Positions 26,835 through 36,171 of a stretch of 64,000 bases of DNA are shown here, piece after piece. Under the pieces are notes generated by a model. That model saw only the letters and a program-made list of their open reading frames with translations, searched no databases and was not told where the DNA came from. Origin of the DNA: Betaproteobacteria bacterium (GTDB taxonomy: Bacteria > Pseudomonadota > Gammaproteobacteria > Burkholderiales > SG8-39); the NCBI GenBank assembly GCA_016713125.1, contig JADJPT010000009.1:96455-160454 (forward strand), read 5' to 3'. Position numbers and translations under genes: made by a program. The first letter of the stretch is position 1; the number at the start of each line of letters is the position of its first letter.

Positions 26835-28626
26835 ACAGCGCGTCGATGCGCGCGGCGCAGGCTTGCTCGACGATGCGGCGGCGTATCTTCAGGGTCGGCG
26901 TCAGCGTCCCGGAATCGATGTCGAAAGGCTTCTCCATCAGCGCGAAGCGGCGCACGCGCATGTGCGCCGGCAGGGCGTGGTTGGCTTCGGCCACGGCCTG
27001 CTCGACGCTGGCCTGCACGGCCGCGGCGCTGCGCCGGCCAGCCGCCTGCTCGGCGAGCAGTTCCTCGTGCGGCACGATCAGCGCCGTGAGATAGGGGCGC
27101 GCATTGCCGCACACCAGTGCCTGCCCGACCGCCGGCTGCAGGCCGAGCACCTGCTCGACGGCCTGCGGCGCGACCATCTCCCCGCCCGCGGTCTTGATGA
27201 AATCTCGCATCCTGTCGGTGATGCGCAACTGGCCGTCGGCATCCAGCACGCCGACATCACCGGTGTGCAGCCAGCCGTCCGCCAGCGCCGCGGCGGTTGC
27301 CTGCGGGTCGTTCCAGTAGCCTTTCATCACGCTGGGGCCGCGCACCAGGATCTCGCCGTCCGCGGCGATGCGCACCTCCATGCCGGCCATCGCGGGGCCG
27401 ACACTGCCCGGGCGGATGTCGCCCGGTGGGTTCATGGTGATGCCCGGAGCGCATTCGGTCTGGCCGTAGGCCTGATGCAACCGTATGCCCAGCGAGGTGA
27501 AGAAGATGGTGATCTCCGGGGCGATCGGCGCTCCCGCCGACAGCATGCAGCGCAGTTCGCCGCCGAAGCGGCGCCGGACCTTGGCGCGCACGGTGACCTC
27601 GGCGATGCGGTCGAGAATGCGGTCGAGCAGGCCGGGCGGCGGGCCGTACAGCCTGCGTGTCCCGGTGCGCAGCGCCATCGCGAACAGCGCGCGCTTGATG
27701 CGCGACTCGCGCGCCAGCGCCGCGCGGATGCGCTGGTACATGACCTCGCAGAAGCGTGGCACCGCGGTCATCACCGTAGGGCGCGCCGTCTGCATTTCCA
27801 CCGCCAGGTGGTCGGTGCCGCGTGATACGAAAATCTGGGCACCCAGCGAGATCGGGAAATGGAAGCCCGCCGTGTGCTCGTAGGTGTGCGAAAGCGGCAG
27901 GAAGGACAGGAAGCGTATGCCGTCCATGCCGTAACCGGCCAGGTGGATCCCGGCGCCCAGGCAGTTGGAGAGGATGTTGCGGTGCGTGGTCTGCACGCCG
28001 CGCGGCTTCCCGCCGGTGCCCGAGGTGTAGATGATGCACGCCGTGTCGTCGGGCTGCGAGGCTTCGGCGTCGGCGTCGAAGTCGGCGGGTACCGCCTCGC
28101 ACTGCAGGCCCTGCCAGTCCCGCGCCCAGGCCGGACCGCCGCCATCGAACAGCACCAGCGCATCGAGCCGTTGGCGAAATTGCGCCTCGGCGCGCGCCAT
28201 GCGCTGCCAGACGTCGCCCGACGCCAGCGCCACGCGCGCGCCGCTGTCCTCCAGCAGGTACAGCCAGTCCTCCGCCGTGGAAGTGGTGTAGCCCGGGACC
28301 GTGATCGCGCCCAGCGTCAGCACGGCGAGGTCGGTGGCATACCACTCGAGGCGATTCTCGGCGATCAGCGCGACGCGGTCGCCGCGCCTGACGCCGTGCG
28401 CGCGCAAGCCCGCGGCCACCCTGGCCACCAGTGCGTCCATCTGGTTCCAGCTGGTCGCCTGCCAGCCGCGGGTCGCGGGCGTGTGCAGCAGGGGCGCATC
28501 GCCGAACTGGCGCACGCGCGCGCGAAACATCTGCACCAGATTGCGAAAATCCGCGGGGCCCACGGGGCGTTCGACGCGGGCCGGGCCGCGCGCAGGTGGG
28601 AGTTCGGGATGTGCGGCGTCGGTCAC
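26821..28626 (-). CDS. Long-chain fatty-acid-CoA ligase family protein
   Basis: A 601-residue adenylate-forming enzyme. The AMP-binding P-loop is CIIYTSGTGGKPRGVQ (about residue 185), GYTTSTAEDW lies earlier, and YGQTECAPGIT, GWLHTGDVG and the DFIKTAGGEMVAP hinge follow. It activates fatty acids to acyl-CoA through acyl-AMP in the cytoplasm. The length and TGE-like motifs fit the long-chain (AAE15/FadD15-like) branch. It overlaps the start of the cNMP/CPBP gene. Its promoter region, shared with the divergent MaoC operon, holds two copies of a 17-bp palindrome. Confidence 0.9.
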   Translation of the reverse strand: MTDAAHPELPPARGPARVERPVGPADFRNLVQMFRARVRQFGDAPLLHTPATRGWQATSWNQMDALVARVAAGLRAHGVRRGDRVALIAENRLEWYATDLAVLTLGAITVPGYTTSTAEDWLYLLEDSGARVALASGDVWQRMARAEAQFRQRLDALVLFDGGGPAWARDWQGLQCEAVPADFDADAEASQPDDTACIIYTSGTGGKPRGVQTTHRNILSNCLGAGIHLAGYGMDGIRFLSFLPLSHTYEHTAGFHFPISLGAQIFVSRGTDHLAVEMQTARPTVMTAVPRFCEVMYQRIRAALARESRIKRALFAMALRTGTRRLYGPPPGLLDRILDRIAEVTVRAKVRRRFGGELRCMLSAGAPIAPEITIFFTSLGIRLHQAYGQTECAPGITMNPPGDIRPGSVGPAMAGMEVRIAADGEILVRGPSVMKGYWNDPQATAAALADGWLHTGDVGVLDADGQLRITDRMRDFIKTAGGEMVAPQAVEQVLGLQPAVGQALVCGNARPYLTALIVPHEELLAEQAAGRRSAAAVQASVEQAVAEANHALPAHMRVRRFALMEKPFDIDSGTLTPTLKIRRRIVEQACAARIDALYARG

Positions 28627-28691
28627 GGTAGTCGATGCTTTGGAAGGGAGGGCGCATTGTCGGAACCGTGCTTTGGGGTGTCAAGGCGACA

Positions 28692-28708
28692 TGTGCGCAA
28701 TGCGCCCC
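28692..28708. promoter_or_regulatory. Operator-like palindrome, copy 1
   Basis: TGTGCGCA-A-TGCGCCCC matches the perfect copy at 28777-28793 in all but three positions, the centre base included. Centres are 85 bp apart (28700 and 28785), about eight helical turns. It lies between the acyl-CoA ligase and MaoC operons, so one regulator could bridge both promoters. Confidence 0.5.
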
Positions 28709-28776
28709 GAAGTTTCGCGCGCGGCGTTGACCGCGGTGTGGGCCGCGCCACAGAATTGTTCGCATACAAGATGTTA

Positions 28777-28793
28777 TGTGCGCATTGCGCACA
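28777..28793. promoter_or_regulatory. Operator-like palindrome, copy 2 (perfect)
   Basis: TGTGCGCA-T-TGCGCACA is a perfect 8-bp inverted repeat around one base, 53 bp before the MaoC-like ATG. A possible plus-strand promoter (TTGACC 28727-28732, CAGAAT 28751-28756, 18-bp spacer) lies just upstream. The IclR-type gene at 36168 is the nearest candidate regulator of this operon. Confidence 0.55.
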
Positions 28794-28845
28794 ACGCATG
28801 CCACCGCGGATATTTCAACCGACACGGCAACCGACGGGAGAACGC

Positions 28846-29290
28846 ATGACCCGGCCCAGCGAAATCAAGCCGCGCGAAGACAGCACGCCCGGCACCCCCT
28901 ACGCCGCCTTCGCGATAGGCAGGACCTCGGCGCGACGCGCTTCACCATCACACCGGAGATCGTCGAGAAGTACTTCGATGCGACGCCGACCGCAACCTGT
29001 ACCGCGTCGGCGGGCGCCAGGCCGCCGCGCCCAACGTGCTGCTGCCCTACATGACCTGCGCGATCTACCGCACCTATCCGCCCATCCAGGGAATCGTGAT
29101 GGCCGAGGTCGACATGGAGTTCCACCACCCGGTGTGGGCCGACGAAGCCACCGAAGTGGTGGCCACCGGTCGCGTGGTCGACAAGTTCGAGAAGAAGGGC
29201 CGCCGCTACGTGCGCTGGCAGGAGGAGTTCCGCCGCGGCGACGGGCAGCTGCTGGCCCGGCTGGACAACACTTTCCACGTCCCGGAGTGA
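28846..29290 (+). pseudogene. MaoC/FAS1-like dehydratase-domain protein, two frame breaks
   Basis: A product of about 148 residues can be rebuilt from three frames: MTRPSEIKPRED to AFAIG, then QDLGATRFTITPEIVEKYF, then DRNLYRVGGRQAAAPNVLLP through to FHVPE. Breaks are near 28919-28921 (one C missing from a GGCC context) and 28981-28983 (one G missing). The fold is a hotdog of the MaoC N-terminal type, which pairs with a MaoC catalytic subunit to hydrate enoyl-CoA; the next gene is that type. Both breaks are single-base losses in short G/C runs, so a consensus error is plausible and the gene may be intact. Confidence 0.65.
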
Positions 29291-29301
29291 GGAGGCAGAG
29301 C

Positions 29302-29643
29302 ATGGAACGCAGCATCCCGATCACGCAGGAAATGATAGACCGCTACGGACGCATCAACGGCGACAACGACATCGTCCACTACGACCACGATTACGCCCTG
29401 AAGCGCGGCTTTCGCGGCACGCTGCTGCACGGCCCGCACATGACGGCCTTCGTGGCCGAGCTCGGCGCGCGCCGCCACGGCGAGCACTGGCTGTACCGCG
29501 GTCGGCTGCGCACCAAGTGGGTGGGCCCGGTCTGTCCGGGCGACGCCTTCGTCGGCGAACTGGCCGACGACGGGACATTGGCCGCCCGGGTCGGCGAGCA
29601 GACGGCGCTGGTCGGTTCGGCCACGCTGCGCACGGACGGCTGA
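29302..29643 (+). CDS. MaoC family dehydratase-like protein
   Basis: A 113-residue hotdog protein with GDNDIVHYDHDYALKRGFRG and LLHGPHM, matching the hydratase-2 motif (Asp, His, and a following Gly-rich strand). A GAGGAGGCAGAG ribosome site precedes the ATG. It follows the broken MaoC-like gene by 11 bp, and the pair may form a heteromeric enoyl-CoA hydratase. It is shorter than usual MaoC proteins (about 150). Confidence 0.8.
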   Translation: MERSIPITQEMIDRYGRINGDNDIVHYDHDYALKRGFRGTLLHGPHMTAFVAELGARRHGEHWLYRGRLRTKWVGPVCPGDAFVGELADDGTLAARVGEQTALVGSATLRTDG

Positions 29644-29675
29644 GATTGGAACGGGCGGCTGCGCCGGACGCCGGC

Positions 29676-30134
29676 ATGCAGGCGGACCAGCTGTGGTTCG
29701 AGGACTTCGCGCCGGGGCAGCGCTACGCGGGTGCGCTGCACCTGCTCGACGCCGCCGCCTTCGCGCAGTTCGCGCAACTGACCGGCGACGCACACCCCAT
29801 CCACTACGACGAGGACTACGCGCGCGCCTCGCGCTTCGGCGCGCGCGTCGCGCACGGCCTGCTGCTCGCCTCGGTCTGCGCGCTGGGCGCCACGCCGCTG
29901 TCGGCGCGGCTGCGCGATGCCATGGTCGCCTTCCTCGAGCAGGGCCTGCGCCATACCAAGGCCGTGCTGATCGGCGAGAGCGTGCGCCCGGTGTTCACCG
30001 TCGAGCAGCTGCAATCCCAGCCCGGGGCTTCGGCCGGGCGGCTGCGATTTCGCCTGCACCTGGAGAACGGCGCCGGCGAGGTGGTGGCCGAGGGCTTTCA
30101 CGACTACTTGCTGCGGCGCAGGCCGAAGGCATGA
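29676..30134 (+). CDS. MaoC family (R)-specific enoyl-CoA hydratase-like protein
   Basis: A 152-residue MaoC/PhaJ-type hydratase. TGDAHPIHYDEDYARASRFG and ARVAHGLLLAS are the complete hydratase-2 active-site signature (Asp and His). It hydrates trans-2-enoyl-CoA to (R)-3-hydroxyacyl-CoA. The ATG at 29676 gives the family's usual N-terminus; a TTG at 29646 is possible. It is the third hotdog gene in a row, which suggests a short or branched acyl-CoA pathway. Confidence 0.88.
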   Translation: MQADQLWFEDFAPGQRYAGALHLLDAAAFAQFAQLTGDAHPIHYDEDYARASRFGARVAHGLLLASVCALGATPLSARLRDAMVAFLEQGLRHTKAVLIGESVRPVFTVEQLQSQPGASAGRLRFRLHLENGAGEVVAEGFHDYLLRRRPKA

Positions 30135-30150
30135 ACACAATGGAGATGCA

Positions 30151-30546
30151 ATGCGCAGCTACGAAGCCGTAACCCCCCCGGGCGGCTGGACCGACAAGCT
30201 CACCTACTCGGCCGCGGTGCGCGCCGGCAATCTGCTGTTCGTCTCCGGCATGACCGCCGCCGGCCCCGACGGACAGGTGGTCGGGGTCGGCGATATCGCC
30301 GCGCAGACGCGCTACATCTATTTCGAGAAGCTGCTGCCGGTGCTGCAGGCCGCCGGTGCGGGCTTCGGCAACCTGGTCGAGACCGTGGACTACGTCACCA
30401 CCTTCGAGGGCTACGAGAAGACCGGCCGCGTGCGCCGCGAGGTGTTCGGCGGCGCGCCCTATCCTGCCGCCACCGGCGTGCTGGTCGCCGGGCTGATCCG
30501 CAAGGACGCGCTGATCGAGATCCGCGCCACGGCGGTGCTGGCATGA
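30151..30546 (+). CDS. RidA family protein
   Basis: A 131-residue RidA/YjgF-type protein (LLFVSGMTAAGPDGQVVG; ALIEIRATAVLA, with the conserved Arg). RidA proteins hydrolyse reactive enamine/imine intermediates; several paralogues act on specific catabolic intermediates. Its stop overlaps the start of the ThDP enzyme gene (ATGA), so the two are probably coupled, with RidA removing a by-product of that pathway. Confidence 0.88.
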   Translation: MRSYEAVTPPGGWTDKLTYSAAVRAGNLLFVSGMTAAGPDGQVVGVGDIAAQTRYIYFEKLLPVLQAAGAGFGNLVETVDYVTTFEGYEKTGRVRREVFGGAPYPAATGVLVAGLIRKDALIEIRATAVLA

Positions 30547-32233
30547 AGCGCGACCTGCAGGTGCGTTCGGTGGCCGAGGCCTATCTGGAGCAGCTCGCCG
30601 CGCGCGGCGTGGACGTGCTGTTCGGCAACGCCGGCACCGATTTCCCGCCGCTGATCGAGGCTTACGCGCGCGCCCGGCGCAGCGGCGCGCGCGTGCCGCG
30701 TCCGCTGCTGGTGCCGCACGAGAACGTCGCCGTGGGCATGGCCTACGGTTACAGGCTGCTCACCGGCCGCGCGCAGGCGGTGATGGTGCACGTGGGGCTG
30801 GGCACGGCCAACGCCGTGTGCGGGCTGTTCAACGCCTACCGGCAGAACGTTCCGATGCTGTTCACCGCCGGGCGCACGCCGTGGACCGAATCACGCGTGC
30901 CCGGTGCGCGCAACAACTACATCAACTGGGCACAGGAGCAGTTCGACCAGGCCGGCATGGTGCGCGAGTTCATGAAATGGGACTATGAGCTGCGCCATCC
31001 CGAACAACTCGAGAGCGTGGTGGATCGCGCGCTGGCGCTGGCGCAGAGCACGCCCAAGGGGCCGGTCTACCTGGTGCTGCCGCGCGAGGTGCTGGCCATG
31101 GACTGCGCGGCCGGCACGAACGCCACGCAGACCACGCTGGCCGCGGCCAGCGAGCCGCACCCGGATCCGCAGGCTCTGGCGCGCGCCGCCGCGATCCTCG
31201 CCGCGGCGCGGCGTCCGCTGCTGATCACTGCCGACGCCGGACGCAGCGCCGCCGCGTGGGATGCGCTGGCGCGCTTCGCCGAGCGCCACGCCGTTCCGGT
31301 GGTGCAATACCGGCCGCGATTCGCCAGCCTGCCCACCGACCACCCCATGCACTGCGGCTACGACCCGGCTGCGCTGCTCAAGGACGCCGACGCGGTGTTC
31401 GTGCTCGATTGCGACGTGCCGTGGATCCCCGAACACGCCGCGCCTCGGCCCGAAGCGAAGATCGTGCATCTGGGCGCGGACCCGTTGTACGCACGCTATC
31501 CGATGCGCGGCTTTCGCGCCGACCTGGCGGTCACCGGCGATGCCGCCGCCATCCTCTCCGGACTGTTGCCGGCGGCGGTGGCGCCGGGCGCCGAAGAGCG
31601 GCGCGCGCGTGCCGCGGCGTTGCGTGCGCAGTCCGCGCGCATGGCCGACACGCCGCCGGCCAGCATGTCCAACCGCTGGGTCACGCACTGCATCGACCGG
31701 GTCAGGGACCAGGACACGCTGGTGTTCAACGAGTACTCGCTGGTGCTGGAGGAACTCACGGTGACGCGGCACAACACCTACTTCGCACAGCCCGGCCGGC
31801 GGGCTGGGCTGGGCGATGGGCGCGGCCCTGGGCGCCAGGCTGGCGCGTCGAGTCCACCTGCATCGCCGCCGTGGGCGACGGCACCTACATGTTCGGCAAT
31901 CCCACGCCCTTCCATTTCGTTTCGCGCGCGCAGGACCTGCCGGTGCTGACGGTGGTGTTCAACAACCGCCGCTGGGGGGCGGTGCACCGCTCCACGCTCT
32001 CGCTCTATCCGCAGGGCGCCGCCGCGGCCGAGGAAGAGCCGCCGTTCTCCACGCTCGAGCCTTCGCCGGACTACGAGAAGCTGGTCGAGGCCTGCGGCGG
32101 CTACGGCGAGCGCGTCGACGATCCGGCCGAGGTGCCGGCCGCGCTGGCGCGCGCCTTGCATGCGGTCCGCGTCGAGCGCCGCCAGGCGGTGCTCAACGTG
32201 ATCACCGAAATCAATTACGCACGCACCAGTTGA
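30543..32233 (+). pseudogene. ThDP-dependent enzyme (acetolactate synthase/benzoylformate decarboxylase type), two frame breaks
   Basis: About 560 residues can be rebuilt. The N-terminal Pyr domain has VDVLFGNAGTDFPPL and the catalytic-Glu region LLVPHENVAVGMAYGY. The central domain ends near RVRDQDTLVFNEYS. The C-terminal ThDP domain has the AAVGDGTYMFGNP metal/diphosphate motif. Frame breaks near 31797-31799 and 31842-31847 flank GGLGWAMGAALGARLA, which is conserved in a third frame. Each is consistent with a two-base loss or one-base gain. Family members carboligate or decarboxylate 2-keto acids. Coupling to RidA and three hydratases points to a dedicated catabolic route. Confidence 0.75.
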
Positions 32234-32292
32234 ACCACGCAACCGTCCGCATCGCCAATCGCAGTACCAACCCGCCCATGCAGGAGGTCCCC

Positions 32293-33263
32293 ATGTCGTC
32301 GAAACTCGTGAAACTGATCCTCGCCGCCACGCTCGCCGCCCACGGCGCCCTCGCCCAGGCGCAGTCCTTCCCCGCGCGCCAGATCACCTTCGTGGTGCCC
32401 TATGCACCGGGGGGCACCAACGACATCATCGCGCGCGCGGTCGCGGCGCGCATGACCGAATCGGTGGGCCAGCCCGTGGTGATCGAGAACAAGCCTGGTG
32501 CCGGCGGCAATCTCGGCGCCACCTTCGTGGCCAAGTCGGCGCCCGACGGCTACACCCTGCTGACCGCGCCCATCAGCCTGCTGGCCATCAACAAATGGCT
32601 GTACAAGGACCTGCAGTACGACGCCGAGCGCGACTTCGCGCCGATCACCAACGCCGGCAGCGTGCCCAACATGCTGATCGTGCATCCTTCCGTGCAGGCC
32701 GCCAGCGTGCAGGAGCTGATCGCGCTGGCGCGCGCCAACCAGGCAAGCTGAACTTCGCCTCGATGGGCACCGGCACCACCGGCCACCTGTCCGGCAAACT
32801 GTTCCGCATGATGGCCAACGTGCAGATCACGCACGTGCCCTACAAGGGCAGCGCGCCCGCGTTGAAGGACCTGCTCGGCGGCCAGGTGCAGATGATGTTC
32901 GACAACATGCCCACCGCGATCAAGCTGGCCGAGAGCGGCAAGGTCAAGGGCCTGGCGCTGACCAGCCTTGCCGCCCATCCGCTCGCGCCGGGCATGCCGA
33001 CCCTGGACGGCGCCGGGCTGAGTGGCTTCAACGTCACCGCCTGGTTCGGCTTCGTCGCGCCGGTCGCGGTGCCGCGTCCGGTGATCGACAAGCTGAACAC
33101 CGAGATCGTCAAGGCGCTGCGCGACCCCAAGGTCAGCGAGAACCTGACCCGGCTGGGCGTCAGCATCGTCGCCGACCGGCCCGAGCAGTTCGCCGCCTTC
33201 ATGGCCGCCGAGTCGAAGAAATGGAAGGACGTGGTCGAGCGCTCCGGCGCGAAACTGGACTGA
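32293..33263 (+). CDS. Bug/TctC-type substrate-binding protein, one frame break
   Basis: About 323 residues once repaired. The signal peptide ends ALAQAQ; mature FPARQITFVVPYAPGGTND and later THVPYKGSAPALKDLLGGQ identify the Bug family. An AGGAGG ribosome site precedes the ATG. The frame ends prematurely near 32742: restoring one G gives NQGKLNFASMGTG and reads to the normal C-terminus SGAKLD. The protein would bring the operon's substrate to an unlinked TctAB permease. Assembly error or recent mutation cannot be separated. Confidence 0.82.
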
Positions 33264-33267
33264 GCCG

Positions 33268-34038
33268 ATGCGCCTCGAGTTCCCGCATCTGAGCTACGAA
33301 ACCCGCGAGCGCGTCGCCACCATCACGCTGAACCGGCCGCAGGTGCTGAACGCCTGCAACTATCCGGTCAAATGGGACCTGCGCGCGGCCCTGTCGCACG
33401 CCGCGGCCGACGACGGCGTGCGCGTGCTGGTGATCCGCGGCAACGGCCGCGCGTTCTGTGCCGGCATCGACCTGAAGGAGCTGTCCTCGGGCGGCATCGA
33501 CCATCGCAACTTCGCGCTGTGGGAAGAGTGCATGCGCATGATCGAGACCATGGACAAGATCTCGATCTGCCTGATGCACGGCTACGCGCTGGGCTCCGGC
33601 GTGCAGCTGGGCCTGGCCTGCGACCTGCGCGTGGCCACGCCGACCACGCAGATCGGCCTGCCCGCGGGGCGCGAAGGCCTGATCCCCGGCCTGTCGGTCT
33701 GGCGGCTGGCGAAGTTCGTCGGCATGGGGCGCGCCAAGGAACTGGCGATCTGGGGCGACTCCATCGACGGCGTCGAGGCGCGGCGCATCGGCCTGGTCTC
33801 GGCCCTGGTCGCCGACGAGACCCGCGACGAGGAATTCGCGGCGCTGGTCGAGCGCACGCTGGCGGCCGCGTCCTGGGGCGTGCGCGCCACGCGCCGCACC
33901 ATGAACCTCACGCTGGCCGCGGATTGGCAGGAAGCCAACGATTACTATATCGGCCAGCAGAAGCAGGGCCTGGCGTCGGCCGACTTCCACGAAGCCATGG
34001 CCGCCTACCGCGAGAAGCGCGAACCGAGATGGGAATGA
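33268..34038 (+). CDS. Enoyl-CoA hydratase/isomerase family protein
   Basis: A 256-residue crotonase. The oxyanion hole is formed by FCAGIDLKEL and GYALGSGVQLGLACD; LPAGREGLIPG contains the usual catalytic Glu region. It hydrates or isomerises an enoyl-CoA in the cytoplasm. It starts 4 bp after the Bug gene and is one of the few genes in this operon without a frame break. Confidence 0.9.
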   Translation: MRLEFPHLSYETRERVATITLNRPQVLNACNYPVKWDLRAALSHAAADDGVRVLVIRGNGRAFCAGIDLKELSSGGIDHRNFALWEECMRMIETMDKISICLMHGYALGSGVQLGLACDLRVATPTTQIGLPAGREGLIPGLSVWRLAKFVGMGRAKELAIWGDSIDGVEARRIGLVSALVADETRDEEFAALVERTLAAASWGVRATRRTMNLTLAADWQEANDYYIGQQKQGLASADFHEAMAAYREKREPRWE

Positions 34039-34062
34039 GAGGCCGGGCATGAGGGCTTGCGC

Positions 34063-36171
34063 GTGAACGCGCCGCTGGAGGACACGCTGCTCGACGCGGG
34101 GCTGCAGGCCGCGCTGTACCCGCGCTCCATCGCGGTGATCGGCGCTTCCGACAATCCGGAGAAGATCGGCGGGCGGCCGATCAAGTGCATGCTGCGTCAC
34201 GGCTATGCGGGCGCCATCTATCCGGTCAATCCGGGCCGCGGCGAAGTGCAGGGCCTGAAGGCCTATGCCGACCTCGCCGCGCTGCCCGAGGCGCCGGACC
34301 TCGCCATCGTCGCCGTGCCGGGTCGCGCCGCGGTCGAGGCGGTGGCCGCCTGCGCGGCGCGCGGCGTGCGCGTGGCCGTGGTCATGAGTTCGGGCTTCGG
34401 CGAGACGGACGCGGCCGGCAAGGCCGCGCAGGGCGAGATGCTGGCGGCGGCGCGCGCCGCCGGCATGCGCCTGGTCGGTCCGAACACGCAGGGCGTGGTG
34501 AATTTCGGCCTGGGCGCGATCGCCAGCTTCGCCACGCTGATCGGCGAGGTGCCGCCCGCGGACGGGCCGATTGCCGTGGTCTCGCAATCCGGGGCCATGA
34601 GCGTGGTGCCGTATGCCTTCCTGCGTGCGCGCGGCCTGGGCGTGCGCCACTCGCATGCCACCGGCAACGAGGCCGACCTCACGGTGGCCGACTTCGCCGC
34701 CGCGGTCGCGCTCGACCCCGGCGTGAAGCTGATCCTGCTGTATCTCGAATCGCTGCCCGATCCCGAAGCGCTGGCGCGCCCCCCGCGATCGCTCGCCGCC
34801 GCGGCGTGCCCATCGTGGCGCTCAAGGCCGGCGTGTCCGAGCGCGGCCAGGCCGCGGCCAGTTCGCACACCGGGGCGCTGGCCACCGAAGACCGCGTGGT
34901 CGACGCCTTCTTCGACAAGCTCGGCATCTGGCGCGTGCCGGACATGCGCGCACTGTGCAATGCCGCCGAACTCTATCTGCGCGACTGGCAGCCGGCCGGC
35001 CGGCGCGTGGTGGCTATCTCCAATTCAGGCGCCTCCTGCGTGATGGCGGCCGACGCCGCCGCGCACCATGGCCTGGACATGGCCCCGTTCGACGCCGACA
35101 CCCAGGCGGCGTTGCGTCGCGTGCTGCCCGAGTTCGCCGCGGTGGCCAATCCGGTCGACCTGACCGCGGCCCTGCTCACCGACAGCGGCCTGTTCGGCGC
35201 CATCCTGCCGGTGATCGCCGGGCGCGACGCGGCCGACGCGTATTTCATCAGCCTGCCCATGTCGGGCAAGGGCTATGACGTGCCGCGCTTCGCGCGCGCG
35301 ATGCCGCGCAGTTCGCCGCGCGCACCGGCAAGCCGCTGGTCATCGCCAGCCCGCTGGAGTCGACGCGCGCGGTGTTTCGCGCAGGGCCTGGTGACCTTCG
35401 AGCGACGTGGACGGCATGGCCGCGTTGGGCCAGTTCATGCGCCACGCCGAGCTGCGCGCGCGCCGCGCGGCGGTGCCGTCCGCCGCGCGGCCGGTCGCGC
35501 TACCGGCCGGCGCCGGGAATTTCCTCTCCGAGGCCGCGAGCCTGGCGGTGCTGGCCGCGCGCGGCATCCCGGTGGTGCCGCATCGCCTCTGCGCCAGCGC
35601 TGACGAGGCCGCGAGCGCCGCGCAGGCGCTGGGCGGCGACCTGGTGGTCAAGGGCTGCTCGCCGGACGTGCCGCACAAGACCGAACACGGGCTGGTACGC
35701 GTGGGCGTCGAGGGCGGGGCGCAGGTGCGCGTCCTGGCCGCCGAAATGTTCGCCAGGCTCGCCGCGCTGCAGGCGCGCGACGCCGCGGTGCTGGTCGCGC
35801 AGCGTGCGCGCGGCCGGCGCGAACTGGTGGTCGGCGCGCGCTGGCTGCCGGGCTACGGCGCGACGGTGCTGGTCGGCGACGGCGGCACCTACGTCGAAGC
35901 GCTGGGCGACGTGGCGCTGCTGCTGGCGCCGTTCGACGAGCGGGAGGTGCTGGACAGGCTGCGCGGCCTGCGCATCTGGCCGCTGCTGGCCGGGGTGCGC
36001 GGCGAAGCGCCGGTGGCACTGGGTGCGCTGTGCCGGCTGGCGGTGGCGCTGGGCGAGCTGGTGGCCGATGCGCAAGGCGCGATCGCCTCGGCGGACCTGA
36101 ACCCGGTGTTCGTCGGCGAGAGCGAAGCGCAGACCCTGGTGGCCGATGCACTGATCGAGCGTGCCGCATGA
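34063..36171 (+). pseudogene. ADP-forming acyl-CoA synthetase (CoA-binding plus ATP-grasp), four frame breaks
   Basis: A product of about 700 residues can be rebuilt. The CoA-binding domain is LYPRSIAVIGASDNPEKIGG, the succinyl-CoA-ligase-like domain has SSHTGALATEDRVVDAFF (phospho-His loop), and the C-terminal ATP-grasp domain has GGDLVVKGCSPDVPHKTEHG. It makes acyl-CoA from acid, CoA and ATP, yielding ADP. The GTG at 34063 has GAGGG seven bases upstream. Breaks lie near 34779-34786 (a run of six C), 35300, 35378-35383 and 35401-35404. The conserved residues between breaks argue for sequence errors or very recent decay. Confidence 0.72.
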
